Source: Rhodospirillaceae bacterium (GTDB lineage: Bacteria > Pseudomonadota > Alphaproteobacteria > CACIAM-22H2). Taken from it: DNA of 64,000 bases. Below the pieces are notes generated by a model. That model was not told the DNA's origin, did not search any database, and worked only from the letters and a program-made list of their open reading frames with translations. Positions 8,979 through 16,412 of this stretch are shown here, in pieces (the first letter of the stretch is position 1; every line of letters starts with the position of its first letter). Both the position numbers and the translations under genes were made by a program. The DNA lies in contig JAIXXA010000195.1 of the NCBI GenBank assembly GCA_027490975.1, forward strand, positions 1 through 64,000. Reading direction: 5' to 3'.

Positions 8979-10142
8979 TTACTCCGGTGCCGTTTGGGTG
9001 CGCACGCGATCGCCGTCGCGCAGGAAGGGGGCTGCGCGCGCGACCACAAGATCGCCCGCCGCGATACCGCTTTGGATCTCGGCCCAGCCTTCGGCGATGA
9101 GGCCGAGGGCCACTTTGCGCACGACGATCCGTCCGTCCACGACGATCTGCAGCGTCGCTTGCCCCTCGCCGTAGACGACCGAGCCCGCCGGCACGGCCAA
9201 AGCGGTTCTGCGCGCCAGCTCGACCGTGCCGCGCGCGAACGTGCCGATGCGCAGACCCGCCTCGGCCGCCTGCGGCGCAGCGGCAAGCGCAATGCGCAGC
9301 TTGCCAAGGCGCGTGGTGCGGTCCACTTCGGCGGGCACCAAGCGCACCCTGCCCGGCACGTCGGTGCCGTTGGCGGCATGGATCGTGGCTTTCATGCCTT
9401 CGCGCATGCCGGCCAGGCGCGTTTCCAGCAATTCGGCCTCGAGCTCGATTTCGCTGTCGGCAAGGATGCGGAACAAGGGCTCGGTGCCGCCGGTCATCTG
9501 GCCGATGCGCGCCGAGCGGCGCGACACGAGGCCGCCGCGCGGCGCTTTCACCTCGCTGCGCTCGGCACGCACGGAAAGTTCGCGGCGCTGGGCTTCGATC
9601 TGCGCGCGTTCGGCAGTGGCGAAGGTAAGCCCGTCGCGCGCACCCGCAAGCCGCCCTTCGGCCGCACGGAACGTCGACAGGCGCTGCTCGACGGTCGCTT
9701 CCGTCGCATTGCCGTTGGCGCGCAGCGCGCGCGCGCGCTCGAGTGCGGGCACCGCTTCGTTGTAGGCGGCCTCGGCCTGCACGATCTGGGCGCGCGCTTG
9801 CGAGATCGCGGCCGTGGCGCGCTGCAATTGGGCGGCGTTCTGGGCAAGCTGGGCGTCGAGCAGATCGCGCGACAGGCGCGCGAGCACTTGGCCCTGCGCG
9901 ACGACGCTGCCTTCGTCGACGAGCACGTCGACGATGCGCACGCCGTCGTTTTCGGCGAACACGAGCACGTCTTCGCGCGGAACGAGCGTGCCGGTCACGC
10001 GCTGCCGGTCCACGAGTTCGCGGGTACCTGCCGCGGCGACCGTAACGGTCGGCGCCGGTGCCGCCGGCGGATTGGCCGCTTGGGCGCCGAAGGGCAGTGC
10101 CGCACCGAGCGCGGCGACGAACAGAAAAGCGGCACATTTCAT
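8979..10142 (-). CDS. RND efflux periplasmic adaptor (membrane fusion protein)
   Basis: A 387-residue MFP/HlyD-like adaptor that links the RND pump to an outer-membrane channel. An N-terminal signal peptide (MKCAAFLFVAALGAALPFG) is followed by a biotinyl-lipoyl-like strand (VFAENDGVRIVDVLVDEGSV), a long alpha-helical hairpin rich in Ala, Gln and Glu (about residues 100-180), and C-terminal beta domains. No lipobox cysteine is visible, so it is probably anchored only by an uncleaved or processed signal. Its ATG overlaps the TetR gene stop by four bases (ATGA) and its stop is six bases before the RND gene, which gives the operon order regulator-adaptor-pump. Confidence 0.95.
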   Translation of the reverse strand: MKCAAFLFVAALGAALPFGAQAANPPAAPAPTVTVAAAGTRELVDRQRVTGTLVPREDVLVFAENDGVRIVDVLVDEGSVVAQGQVLARLSRDLLDAQLAQNAAQLQRATAAISQARAQIVQAEAAYNEAVPALERARALRANGNATEATVEQRLSTFRAAEGRLAGARDGLTFATAERAQIEAQRRELSVRAERSEVKAPRGGLVSRRSARIGQMTGGTEPLFRILADSEIELEAELLETRLAGMREGMKATIHAANGTDVPGRVRLVPAEVDRTTRLGKLRIALAAAPQAAEAGLRIGTFARGTVELARRTALAVPAGSVVYGEGQATLQIVVDGRIVVRKVALGLIAEGWAEIQSGIAAGDLVVARAAPFLRDGDRVRTQTAPE

Positions 10143-10804
10143 TTGGGGGCGACTCCGACACGAGAAGGCGGCATACGCAGGCGGCGCTGCGTTGGATCAG
10201 GGCGTTTCGTTTTGGCGGGCAGCAGATCGGCGCGCAGCAAGCGCATCGTGTGCGCGATGTCGGGGCGCGGATCGTAGTCCGGCACGCGAATCAGTTGCAC
10301 AACGAGCCCGTCGAACAAGGCGATCAGGAACATGGCGATGCGCCGGGGGGCGCAGTCGGCGCGCAAGGCGCCCGCCGCAATGCCCTGGCGCACGATGTCT
10401 TCGAGCATGTCGCGGATGAAGCCGTGCACGCGCAATCCCAGCGCCGCCACCGCGGCATTGCGCGTGCCCTCGGCGGTCGTTTCGGCCCACAAGGCGTAGT
10501 CGGCGCGCTCCGAACCGCACAGATGCTGGACCATCAGCGCTTCGAGCGAGGCCAGAATATCCGCGCTTCGGCGCACTTGCGCGAAGCCTGCGGCGGCCTC
10601 TTCCATGTCGCGCGCGCAGAGCCCTGCGATCAGCGCGTCCTTCGACGGAAAATAGCGGTAGAGATTGCCCGCGCTCATGCCCGCCGCCGCGCAGATCTGC
10701 TGCATCGAGGCGCTGTGGAAACCGTGGCGCACGAAACATTCCTTGGCGGCATCCAAGATGCGCGTGCGCCTGTCGGCGCGGTCATGGTCGTCGAGCTTGG
10801 GCAT
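10139..10804 (-). CDS. TetR family regulator of the efflux operon
   Basis: A 221-residue TetR-type repressor. The N-terminal helix-turn-helix spans about residues 33-53 (MQQICAAAGMSAGNLYRYF), with the typical YFPSKDALI that follows. The C-terminal part is a ligand-binding helical domain with a TetR_C-like ending. It is the first gene of the adaptor/pump operon. A perfect 8-bp inverted repeat lies 13 bases before its start, inside the promoter, so autoregulation of the whole operon is the simplest model. The inducer is unknown; AcrR- and NalC-like relatives respond to hydrophobic drugs. Confidence 0.93.
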   Translation of the reverse strand: MPKLDDHDRADRRTRILDAAKECFVRHGFHSASMQQICAAAGMSAGNLYRYFPSKDALIAGLCARDMEEAAAGFAQVRRSADILASLEALMVQHLCGSERADYALWAETTAEGTRNAAVAALGLRVHGFIRDMLEDIVRQGIAAGALRADCAPRRIAMFLIALFDGLVVQLIRVPDYDPRPDIAHTMRLLRADLLPAKTKRPDPTQRRLRMPPSRVGVAPK

Positions 10805-10816
10805 GGCGGCATCTAT

Positions 10817-10843
10817 AAAATGAATGTTCGTTCATTTTGTCAA
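10817..10843 (-). promoter_or_regulatory. TetR-type operator and promoter
   Basis: The arms AAAATGAA and TTCATTTT (10817-10824 and 10831-10838) form a perfect inverted repeat with a 6-base spacer; the central GTTCGTTC run resembles many TetR operators. Read on the minus strand, TTGACA (10843-10838) is a perfect -35 hexamer. The palindrome fills the spacer, and a TTTTAT/TTTATA -10-like hexamer follows 17-18 bases later. A repressor bound here would block RNA polymerase directly. The TetR start codon is at 10804. Confidence 0.8.
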
Positions 10844-10887
10844 GCGATGTTTGGCAGCGCGGTAACGAGGGATAGAAACCGACCGCC

Positions 10888-11769
10888 TCAAACCCGTTTT
10901 GCGCGTCGCGTGGCCCATTTTGCCACGTTGGCCGCCATTTTTTCGGCGATCCAGGCCGTCGCGATCACAAGGCGCTTGTCGGCATTGTCGCTCGCCCGCA
11001 GGGCGACATAGTCCGTGCCGTCGCGCCGAAAACCGTGCGGTGCGACGAGACGCCCGGCTTCGAGATCGCGCGCGACCATATGCACCGAGGCGAGAGCCAC
11101 CCCCTGCCCCGCCTCGGCGGCCTGCAAGGCGATGTAGAAATGCTCGAAAGGCACGCCGTCGCACCGGCGATCGGCCGACGGCTTGTCGCCGTCCCAGGTC
11201 GCCCACGCGTCGGGGCGCGTGGCGCTGTGCAGGCGAACATCCGAAACGCCATGCGGGTTGCGGACGGGTCCCATCCATTCCCGGCCGACACGCGTGGCGA
11301 CAGCGCCGACGGGCAACGGAAAGTCGTTGCGCCGAATGGCAAGATCGACGCGGTCGCGCACAAAATCGACCGGGCCTCCGGCGGCGAGCACGCGCACCTC
11401 GGCCCCGCACGCGCGTTTGAGATCCGCAAGAGCCGGGATCAGCAGTTTGAGGCACAAGGTCGGCTCGCACGAAAGCGTCAGAACGGGTGCGGCGGTCTGG
11501 GCGTCGAATTCACCTATCGTGCGATCGAGCCCGGCGAAAAACGGCGCCAGCCGCGACGCAAGCCACGCGCCGCGTTCGGTCAGATGAACGCCGCGATTGC
11601 GGCGCTCGAACAGGGCCGCACCAAGCTCGGCTTCGAGACTCTGAACCTGTTTGGACACGGCACCATGGGTGACGTGGAGTTCGCCGGCGGCGGCCACGAA
11701 ACTGCCGTGCCGTGCAGCGGCGGCAAAAACGCGCAGCGCCGAAAGATTGGGGAGGCGTTTGGGCGGCAT
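10888..11769 (-). CDS. LysR family transcriptional regulator (GcvA-like)
   Basis: A 293-residue LTTR. The N-terminal winged HTH covers about residues 9-65 (LRVFAAAARHGSFVAAAGEL, then THGAVSKQVQSLE), and the GcvA/AmpR-like wording LPNLSALRVF is seen. The C-terminal effector domain contains the usual TLSCEPTLCLKLLIP strand. It is divergent from the LysE-type exporter gene at 11875. LysR regulators placed this way commonly activate the neighbouring transporter gene in response to its substrate. A perfect palindrome lies ten bases upstream of its ATG. The effector is not predictable; basic amino acids would be the first guess from the LysE neighbour. Confidence 0.93.
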   Translation of the reverse strand: MPPKRLPNLSALRVFAAAARHGSFVAAAGELHVTHGAVSKQVQSLEAELGAALFERRNRGVHLTERGAWLASRLAPFFAGLDRTIGEFDAQTAAPVLTLSCEPTLCLKLLIPALADLKRACGAEVRVLAAGGPVDFVRDRVDLAIRRNDFPLPVGAVATRVGREWMGPVRNPHGVSDVRLHSATRPDAWATWDGDKPSADRRCDGVPFEHFYIALQAAEAGQGVALASVHMVARDLEAGRLVAPHGFRRDGTDYVALRASDNADKRLVIATAWIAEKMAANVAKWATRRAKRV

Positions 11770-11778
11770 ACATCACCT

Positions 11779-11793
11779 GTGAGAATTTCTCAC
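11779..11793. promoter_or_regulatory. Palindromic LysR-type operator
   Basis: GTGAGAA-T-TTCTCAC is a perfect 7-bp inverted repeat around a single base, in the 105-bp divergent region between the LysR gene (start 11769) and the LysE gene (start 11875). It contains the T-N11-A framework of LTTR boxes. Its position ten bases from the LysR start suits autorepression and divergent activation. Confidence 0.65.
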
Positions 11794-11874
11794 GCTTATA
11801 CGCGACAAGCTTTCGTTTTTGGAAGCGCGCGCAAACCGCTATCGATGGGCTGCAGAAAAGGCGCGGGCGGGCGT

Positions 11875-12507
11875 ATGGAGCAGTTCATCTTCTTTGCGGG
11901 CATTGTGTGGCTGGCGGTCCTAAGCCCCGGTGCGGATTTTGCCATGGTCTCGCAGCTGAGCTTCAACGCCGGGCGAAAGGCCGGCTTGATGGCGGCCGCA
12001 GGCATCGCACTCGCGTGCTGGTTCCACGTGTTCTACGCGGTTTTCGGGCTGGGCTTGATCCAAGCGCAATTCCCGCAGTTCCTTGCGGCGATGAAGCTGC
12101 TCGGCGTCGTCTATCTGATCTATATCGGCCTGCGCATCGCAATGTCGGCGCCGACGCAAGACGAAAACGCCGACATGCGGAGCCGTCGCGGATCCGGCCT
12201 TGCCGCTTTTGCGACGGGCGTGCTGACCAACGGCCTCAATCCGAAAACGGCGATTTTCGTCGCGAGCGTCTATGTCCAGGTCATCGGGCCGGAGACGCCG
12301 CTCGCCCACAAGCTCGGCTACGGCGCCTTCATCTCGCTGTCTCACCTCGCGTGGTTTGCGGCCGTGGCGCTGTTTTTGTCGCAAGCCCACATGCGCCGCT
12401 TCATGCTGGCGCGGCAGCGGATTTTCAATCGCACGATCGGGACGGCCCTCGTGGCGCTCGGCGCGATGCTCGCCCTGTCCGATCTTGGCCCGAGCGTGTC
12501 GTCGTGA
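11875..12507 (+). CDS. LysE family amino-acid exporter
   Basis: A 210-residue RhtB/LysE-type exporter of the inner membrane. About six hydrophobic helices are visible, starting with FIFFAGIVWLAVLSPGADFA; the SPGADFA motif of TM1 is the family signature. The N-P pair in LTNGLNPKTAIFVAS is the second hallmark. Length is typical (205-215). The ATG at 11875 places the hydrophobic segment at the N terminus; an earlier in-frame ATG at 11845 adds a basic leader and is less likely. It is divergent from the LysR gene and probably controlled by it. Substrate class is amino acids or homoserine-like compounds; the exact one is unknown. Confidence 0.92.
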   Translation: MEQFIFFAGIVWLAVLSPGADFAMVSQLSFNAGRKAGLMAAAGIALACWFHVFYAVFGLGLIQAQFPQFLAAMKLLGVVYLIYIGLRIAMSAPTQDENADMRSRRGSGLAAFATGVLTNGLNPKTAIFVASVYVQVIGPETPLAHKLGYGAFISLSHLAWFAAVALFLSQAHMRRFMLARQRIFNRTIGTALVALGAMLALSDLGPSVSS

Positions 12508-12909
12508 CCGGCCTTGCGACAGACGCGATCACGGCTCGACTCTGGCACCTGTCGCACCGATGTGCGATCTCGCACGGACGGGCATTGCCTGCGGCACGCG
12601 CGCTCGGCACGGGTTCGGACTCGCTGCTGCGGCCGACGGCATCGCGGTCTCGACGCGCGGCCTGCGCGTCTTTGGCCGGACCAGTCGGCTCGGCAAGGGC
12701 CTGCCGCGCCTTCACATCCAAGCCTGCCAGAAGCGCGGGAATATCATTCCATATTGCATCCGCTGCGGCATGTGCGGCGGGGCGCTGTTTCTCATCGTGA
12801 AGAAGAATTTTCGCGGTTTTGCAGGGTTATTCGGCGCCTCGCCGCACGTGCGCGTTTTCAAGTCGGCCGAAATCGGCTGCCGACCCGAAAAATACCTCGA
12901 AAAAAAGAG
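12508..12909. other. 402-bp non-coding gap holding repeat copy A
   Basis: This is the region between the convergent lysE-like gene and tctA. No reading frame here has protein-like composition. It holds the first copy of a 116-bp repeat (12721-12836); the remainder shows no recognisable element. The last 25 bases before the tctA stop are A-rich on the plus strand. Confidence 0.6.
12721..12836. repeat. 116-bp intergenic repeat, copy A
   Basis: It aligns without gaps to 16205-16320, with 12 mismatches in 116 positions (about 90% identity), in the same orientation. The core contains a hairpin: CCGCTGC (12760-12766), a 7-base loop GGCATGT and GCGGCGG (12774-12780), with one G-U type pair where copy B has G-C. 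A smaller GGAAT/ATTCC hairpin precedes it. It lies just downstream of tctA; its partner lies upstream of tctC. No terminal repeats or transposase are present. Confidence 0.85.
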
Positions 12910-14421
12910 CTAGACGCGCGCCGCGCGCATGGCCTTCAGCTTGCCGACCACCGGCACCAGCATGCAGGCGACCGAGATCGCGAGCAGAAGGGCGGTGATC
13001 GGGCGCTCCCACAGGAAGGCGAAGGAGCCGTCGTTGACCAGCAGCGCGCGGCGCAGATTCTCTTCCATCAGTTTGCCGAGCACGAAACCGAGCAGCAGCG
13101 GCGCCATGGGATAGTCGACCAGCCGGAGGCCGACGCAGATCGCCGCAAGCCCGATCAGCATCCACAGATCGAACGTATTGAACGAAACCAGATAGACGCC
13201 GATCAGGCAGAAAAACAGGATCAGCGGCACCAGCATCTGCTCCGGGATCGCGAGCGTGCGGGCGATGTAGGGGATCAGCGGCAAATTGATGACCAGCAGC
13301 ACCAGATTGCCGAGATACATCGAGACGACGACCGTCCAGAACATCTCCGACTGCTCGACATACAGACGCGGACCCGGCTGCACGCCCAACGCCACGAGCG
13401 CGCCCAGAATGACGGCCGTGGTGCCCGAGCCCGGAATGCCCAGCGTCAGCAACGGCACATAGGCGCCGCCCGCGGACGCATTGTTGGCGGTTTCGGGCGC
13501 GGTCACGCCGCGGCGCGAACCCTTGCCGAATTCGGCGCGGCGCGCGCCGGTCGCAAGGTTGCGTTCGACCGCATAGGACATGAAGGCGGCGATGGTAGCA
13601 CCCGCCCCCGGCAGCACGCCGACGACGAAGCCAAGCACCGACGAACGCGCCATGGTGGGCGCGACCTCGCGAACGTCGTCGCGCGTGAGTTTCAGCGAGC
13701 CCACGTCGCCGCGCGCCGCCTTCTTGGCCTCCTCCGACACTTTTTCGTTGCGCAAGGCCGCCGTCAGCGCCTCGGCCAGCGCAAACGCGGCCATCGCCAG
13801 CAGCACGAAGGACAGTCCGTCGGAAATGTCCGGAATGCCGAAGGTGTAGCGTTCGACCCCGTCGGCGACGTCGGTGCCGACGGTCGCCAGCATCAGCCCG
13901 ACCACGGTCATCAGCAGCGCCTTGACAACGCCGCCGCCCTCGGTGAACGCCGCGACCGCCGTCAAACCCAGCACCATCAGCGCGAAATACTCGGGCGCTT
14001 GGAACGACAGCGCCCAACGCGCCAGCGTGGGCGCCGCCAGCATGAGCAGCAGCGTGGCGACGGTGCCGCCGACGAACGAACCCCACGCGCACAGCGCCAG
14101 CGCTTTGCCGGCCTGCCCGTTTCGCGCCATGGGGTAGCCGTCGAACGTGGTGGGAACCGAGCTCGACTCGCCCGGCGCGTTGATCAGAACCGACGCGGTC
14201 GAGCCGCCGAACATGGCGCCGTAGTAGATCGCGGCCAGCAGCACCATCGCGGTCGCGGGCTCCATGGTGAGGACGACCGGCACCAGCAGCGAAACGGCCG
14301 TGACCGGCCCCAGGCCCGGCATCATGCCGATGAACGTGCCCATCACGCAGCCGAGCACGAGGATGCCGATATTCGTCGGCGACATCAGCGTCCAGAACCC
14401 GATCAGCAAGCCTTCGATCAT
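12910..14421 (-). CDS. tctA: Tripartite tricarboxylate transporter, large membrane subunit TctA
   Basis: A 503-residue TctA, the large (about 12-helix) permease of a TTT-family secondary importer that moves citrate or other carboxylates using an ion gradient. The family signature GTFIGMMPGLGPVTAVSLL is near residue 30. A second conserved loop carries GVLPGAGATIAAFMSY, and the PETANNASAGGAYVPLLTLG segment is typical. The ATG at 14421 overlaps the tctB stop by one base (TGATG). A much longer open frame continues upstream, but it runs through tctB in another frame and is not real. It is the last gene of tctC-tctB-tctA. Confidence 0.96.
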   Translation of the reverse strand: MIEGLLIGFWTLMSPTNIGILVLGCVMGTFIGMMPGLGPVTAVSLLVPVVLTMEPATAMVLLAAIYYGAMFGGSTASVLINAPGESSSVPTTFDGYPMARNGQAGKALALCAWGSFVGGTVATLLLMLAAPTLARWALSFQAPEYFALMVLGLTAVAAFTEGGGVVKALLMTVVGLMLATVGTDVADGVERYTFGIPDISDGLSFVLLAMAAFALAEALTAALRNEKVSEEAKKAARGDVGSLKLTRDDVREVAPTMARSSVLGFVVGVLPGAGATIAAFMSYAVERNLATGARRAEFGKGSRRGVTAPETANNASAGGAYVPLLTLGIPGSGTTAVILGALVALGVQPGPRLYVEQSEMFWTVVVSMYLGNLVLLVINLPLIPYIARTLAIPEQMLVPLILFFCLIGVYLVSFNTFDLWMLIGLAAICVGLRLVDYPMAPLLLGFVLGKLMEENLRRALLVNDGSFAFLWERPITALLLAISVACMLVPVVGKLKAMRAARV

Positions 14422-14876
14422 CAGAACATCCGCCCGAAAATGCCCCAGTCCAGCTGGACGTCGAGGAGCGTGAACATGGTCCAGAAAGCGAGCGCCGTCG
14501 TCGCCGCGATCGGCAGCAGCACTTTCATGCGCCGCTCGCCGAGAACGTAGAATCCGGCAGCCAGAAAGAGCGCCGAGGTAACCACGAAGCCCAGACGGTC
14601 GATCGCCAACGCATAGAGCGCCATCAGGCCCACGAGACCCAGGGCGCGCGCCCAGGCGAGGCCCCGGCCGACATCCTCGCCGCCCGGCGGCTTCAGCAGA
14701 AGCGCCAGCGACAGCGCCATGGCAAGCGGCCCCAGCACCAGCGGAAACGTGCGCGCCGAAAACGGCGTTTCGTCCGAACTGGGCGGCAGCTTGATGCCGA
14801 ACGCCAGCACGAAGTAGGCGAGCGAAAAAAGCAGGATCAGCAGCGCAACGAGGCGCTCGGCATTCACGCGAGTCAT
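14421..14876 (-). CDS. tctB: Tripartite tricarboxylate transporter, small membrane subunit TctB
   Basis: A 151-residue TctB with four hydrophobic helices (for example LVALLILLFSLAYFVLAFG and VLLPIAATTALAFWTMFTLL), the small membrane partner of TctA. The motif FPLVLGPLAMALS after helix 1 is common in the family. I chose the ATG at 14876; a GTG three codons earlier is possible. It ends at the TctA start with a one-base overlap. It is separated from tctC by about 93 bases that contain a strong stem-loop, which may reduce its expression relative to the binding protein. Confidence 0.9.
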   Translation of the reverse strand: MTRVNAERLVALLILLFSLAYFVLAFGIKLPPSSDETPFSARTFPLVLGPLAMALSLALLLKPPGGEDVGRGLAWARALGLVGLMALYALAIDRLGFVVTSALFLAAGFYVLGERRMKVLLPIAATTALAFWTMFTLLDVQLDWGIFGRMF

Positions 14877-14899
14877 GTCCCGCACCCCCCGGTGCTTTG

Positions 14900-14937
14900 G
14901 CGCAGTTGCCGGCCGCGTCGGCTGGCGGCAACTGCGC
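14900..14937 (-). promoter_or_regulatory. Intercistronic stem-loop between tctC and tctB
   Basis: A perfect 12-bp stem, GCGCAGTTGCCG (14900-14911) against CGGCAACTGCGC (14926-14937), encloses a 14-base loop that can itself form a GCCG/CGGC pair. No T tract follows on the minus strand. In operons led by a binding protein, such hairpins often stabilise the upstream mRNA against 3' exonucleases so that the binding protein is made in excess. That role is inferred here; partial termination is the alternative. Confidence 0.75.
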
Positions 14938-14969
14938 TTGGCATGGTTCCTACCGCAATTTGCGCGTCG

Positions 14970-15974
14970 TCAGGCTTTGATGAATTCCAGTTCCACGAGC
15001 ATGCTGCGAATGTCTTTTTCGTGCTGCGCGAAGAAGTCGGCCGTCGCCTGCCCGCGCGTGAAGAACACGTTCCAGCCGTTGCGCGCGCGCACCTCTTCCC
15101 AGGCCGGCGTCTTGATGAGCCGCTCCATGAGATCGGCGAAAGCAGCGACGCGCGCGGGCGGCGTGCCCGGCGCCATGAAAAACGCGCGCACATTGGCGAG
15201 CGACTGGCCCGGCACGCCGGACTCCGCAAGCGTGGGCACGTTGGGCACGTCCGACACGCGCTTGTCGTTCATGATGGCCAGCATTTTCGCCTGCCCGCCT
15301 TTGATCTGGGTCAGCGCTTCGGTGAAGGGCATCACGAGGCATTGGATCTCGTTGCCCAGCAGGCCCGCCATTGCTTTGCCGCCGCCGTCGTAGGCGATGT
15401 ACTGCATGGCCTTGGGATCGACGCCGGCGTTCTTGAGATAGAGCGCCGCCGCCAGATGGTCGATGCCGCCGCGCGGACTGCCGCCGCCGAAGCGCACGGC
15501 ACGCGCATTGGTTTTCAACGCGGCCGTAAGCGCCTTGATGTCGGCGTGCGGCGAGGTCGGACTGACGATCACGCCGAAAAGTTCGGCCGTGATCGTGTTG
15601 ACCATGGTCACGTCGCGGAAGGTCTGGCGGAACTCCCCGCTCAACGAACGCTGGACGATCGAGGTGCCGTTGACCATCAGCGTGTTTTGCTGGCGCGCAG
15701 CCGTTTCAACCAGATGGGCGATGGCGACCGAGCCGCCGCCGCCGGTGCGGTTTTCAACCGAAACGTTCGCGACCAATCCCGATTTCTGGAGCGCTTCTTG
15801 GGTGCCGCGCGCCGTCTGGTCGAACCCGCCGCCGACGCCGAAGCCGACAAGAAACTGCACGCGGTCGATCACCTCTTGCGCCGCGGCATCGCGCGGAAGT
15901 CCCAGCGCCGCAAGCGTTGCCGCTCCCCCAAGCAAGACGTCGCGGCGCAGAATCGGATTGTCGGTCGATGGCAT
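14970..15974 (-). CDS. tctC: Tripartite tricarboxylate transporter binding protein TctC (Bug family)
   Basis: A 334-residue periplasmic solute-binding protein of the Bug/TctC family, which delivers a carboxylate to TctAB. The N terminus has a Tat-like twin-arginine signal (NPILRRDVLLGGAATLAALG), ending in DAAAQE. The mature domain has VQFLVGFGVGGGFDQTAR, matching the Bug beta1 loop that binds the carboxylate, and later RVSDVPNVPTLAESGVPG. The ATG at 15974 is preceded by a GGGAG ribosome-binding site about eight bases away, which decides it over an upstream in-frame start at 16037. It is the first gene of tctCBA. The substrate cannot be read from sequence. Confidence 0.94.
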   Translation of the reverse strand: MPSTDNPILRRDVLLGGAATLAALGLPRDAAAQEVIDRVQFLVGFGVGGGFDQTARGTQEALQKSGLVANVSVENRTGGGGSVAIAHLVETAARQQNTLMVNGTSIVQRSLSGEFRQTFRDVTMVNTITAELFGVIVSPTSPHADIKALTAALKTNARAVRFGGGSPRGGIDHLAAALYLKNAGVDPKAMQYIAYDGGGKAMAGLLGNEIQCLVMPFTEALTQIKGGQAKMLAIMNDKRVSDVPNVPTLAESGVPGQSLANVRAFFMAPGTPPARVAAFADLMERLIKTPAWEEVRARNGWNVFFTRGQATADFFAQHEKDIRSMLVELEFIKA

Positions 15975-16412
15975 GGCGTGCTCCCTGGATTTTTTGGACG
16001 ACGTTCGTTGCCGAACATTCTTTGGCGAAATTAGCATGGCGGTCGCGCCCGAAACAAGGCATCGCGCCGCCGCGCGAATACATGCGCAGGTCCATTCGGC
16101 GCGGCGCCGCGCCCTGCAACACGTGCGATCACGGCCCGCGCGGGCACGGCCTTAAGCGGCAGCGTCCGCTTGCCCCCTGAAGGCAACCGGGTCGCACAGC
16201 GCCGAGCTTGCCGGAAGCACAGGAATATGCTTCTATACTGCATCCGCCGCGGCATGTGCGGCGGGGCGCTGTTTCTCATCGTGAAGAAGGAATTTCCCGG
16301 TTTTGCAGGGTTATTCGGCGACGCAACACGAATCGGCGCCGTGGCGACATCCCTGCAAAATCAAAGGAATATATAGGTTGCCGTCGCGCTTCGTCGCTTT
16401 TGGTAACCTATT
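15975..16412. other. 438-bp non-coding gap holding repeat copy B
   Basis: This is the region between tctC (start 15974) and the TPR gene (stop 16413), both read leftwards. It must contain the tctC promoter and leader. It holds repeat copy B (16205-16320). No convincing protein-coding frame is present, and I could not pick out a consensus promoter by eye. Confidence 0.6.
16205..16320. repeat. 116-bp intergenic repeat, copy B
   Basis: Second copy of the repeat at 12721-12836, same orientation, gap-free alignment with 12 differences. The core hairpin here is perfect: CCGCCGC (16244-16250), loop GGCATGT, GCGGCGG (16258-16264). Outside these limits the two flanks do not match. It lies upstream of tctC, so the pair brackets the whole tctCBA operon. 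Confidence 0.85.

Noticed and set aside
5919-10277. A 1452-codon plus-strand frame opposite the RND and adaptor genes
   Set aside because: Composition is His/Arg/Asp-rich shadow sequence and the opposite strand carries clear RND motifs.
12910-14931. A longer tctA starting upstream at 14931
   Set aside because: The extension lies inside tctB in another frame and lacks membrane-protein composition; the ATG at 14421 matches the TctA family N terminus and overlaps the tctB stop.
16170-16376. Short ORF in repeat copy B that resembles a frame in copy A, encoding a hydrophobic peptide around GMCGGALFLIVKK
   Set aside because: Between the two copies 9 of the 11 changed codons alter the amino acid, so selection does not act on a peptide; a structured nucleic-acid repeat explains it better.
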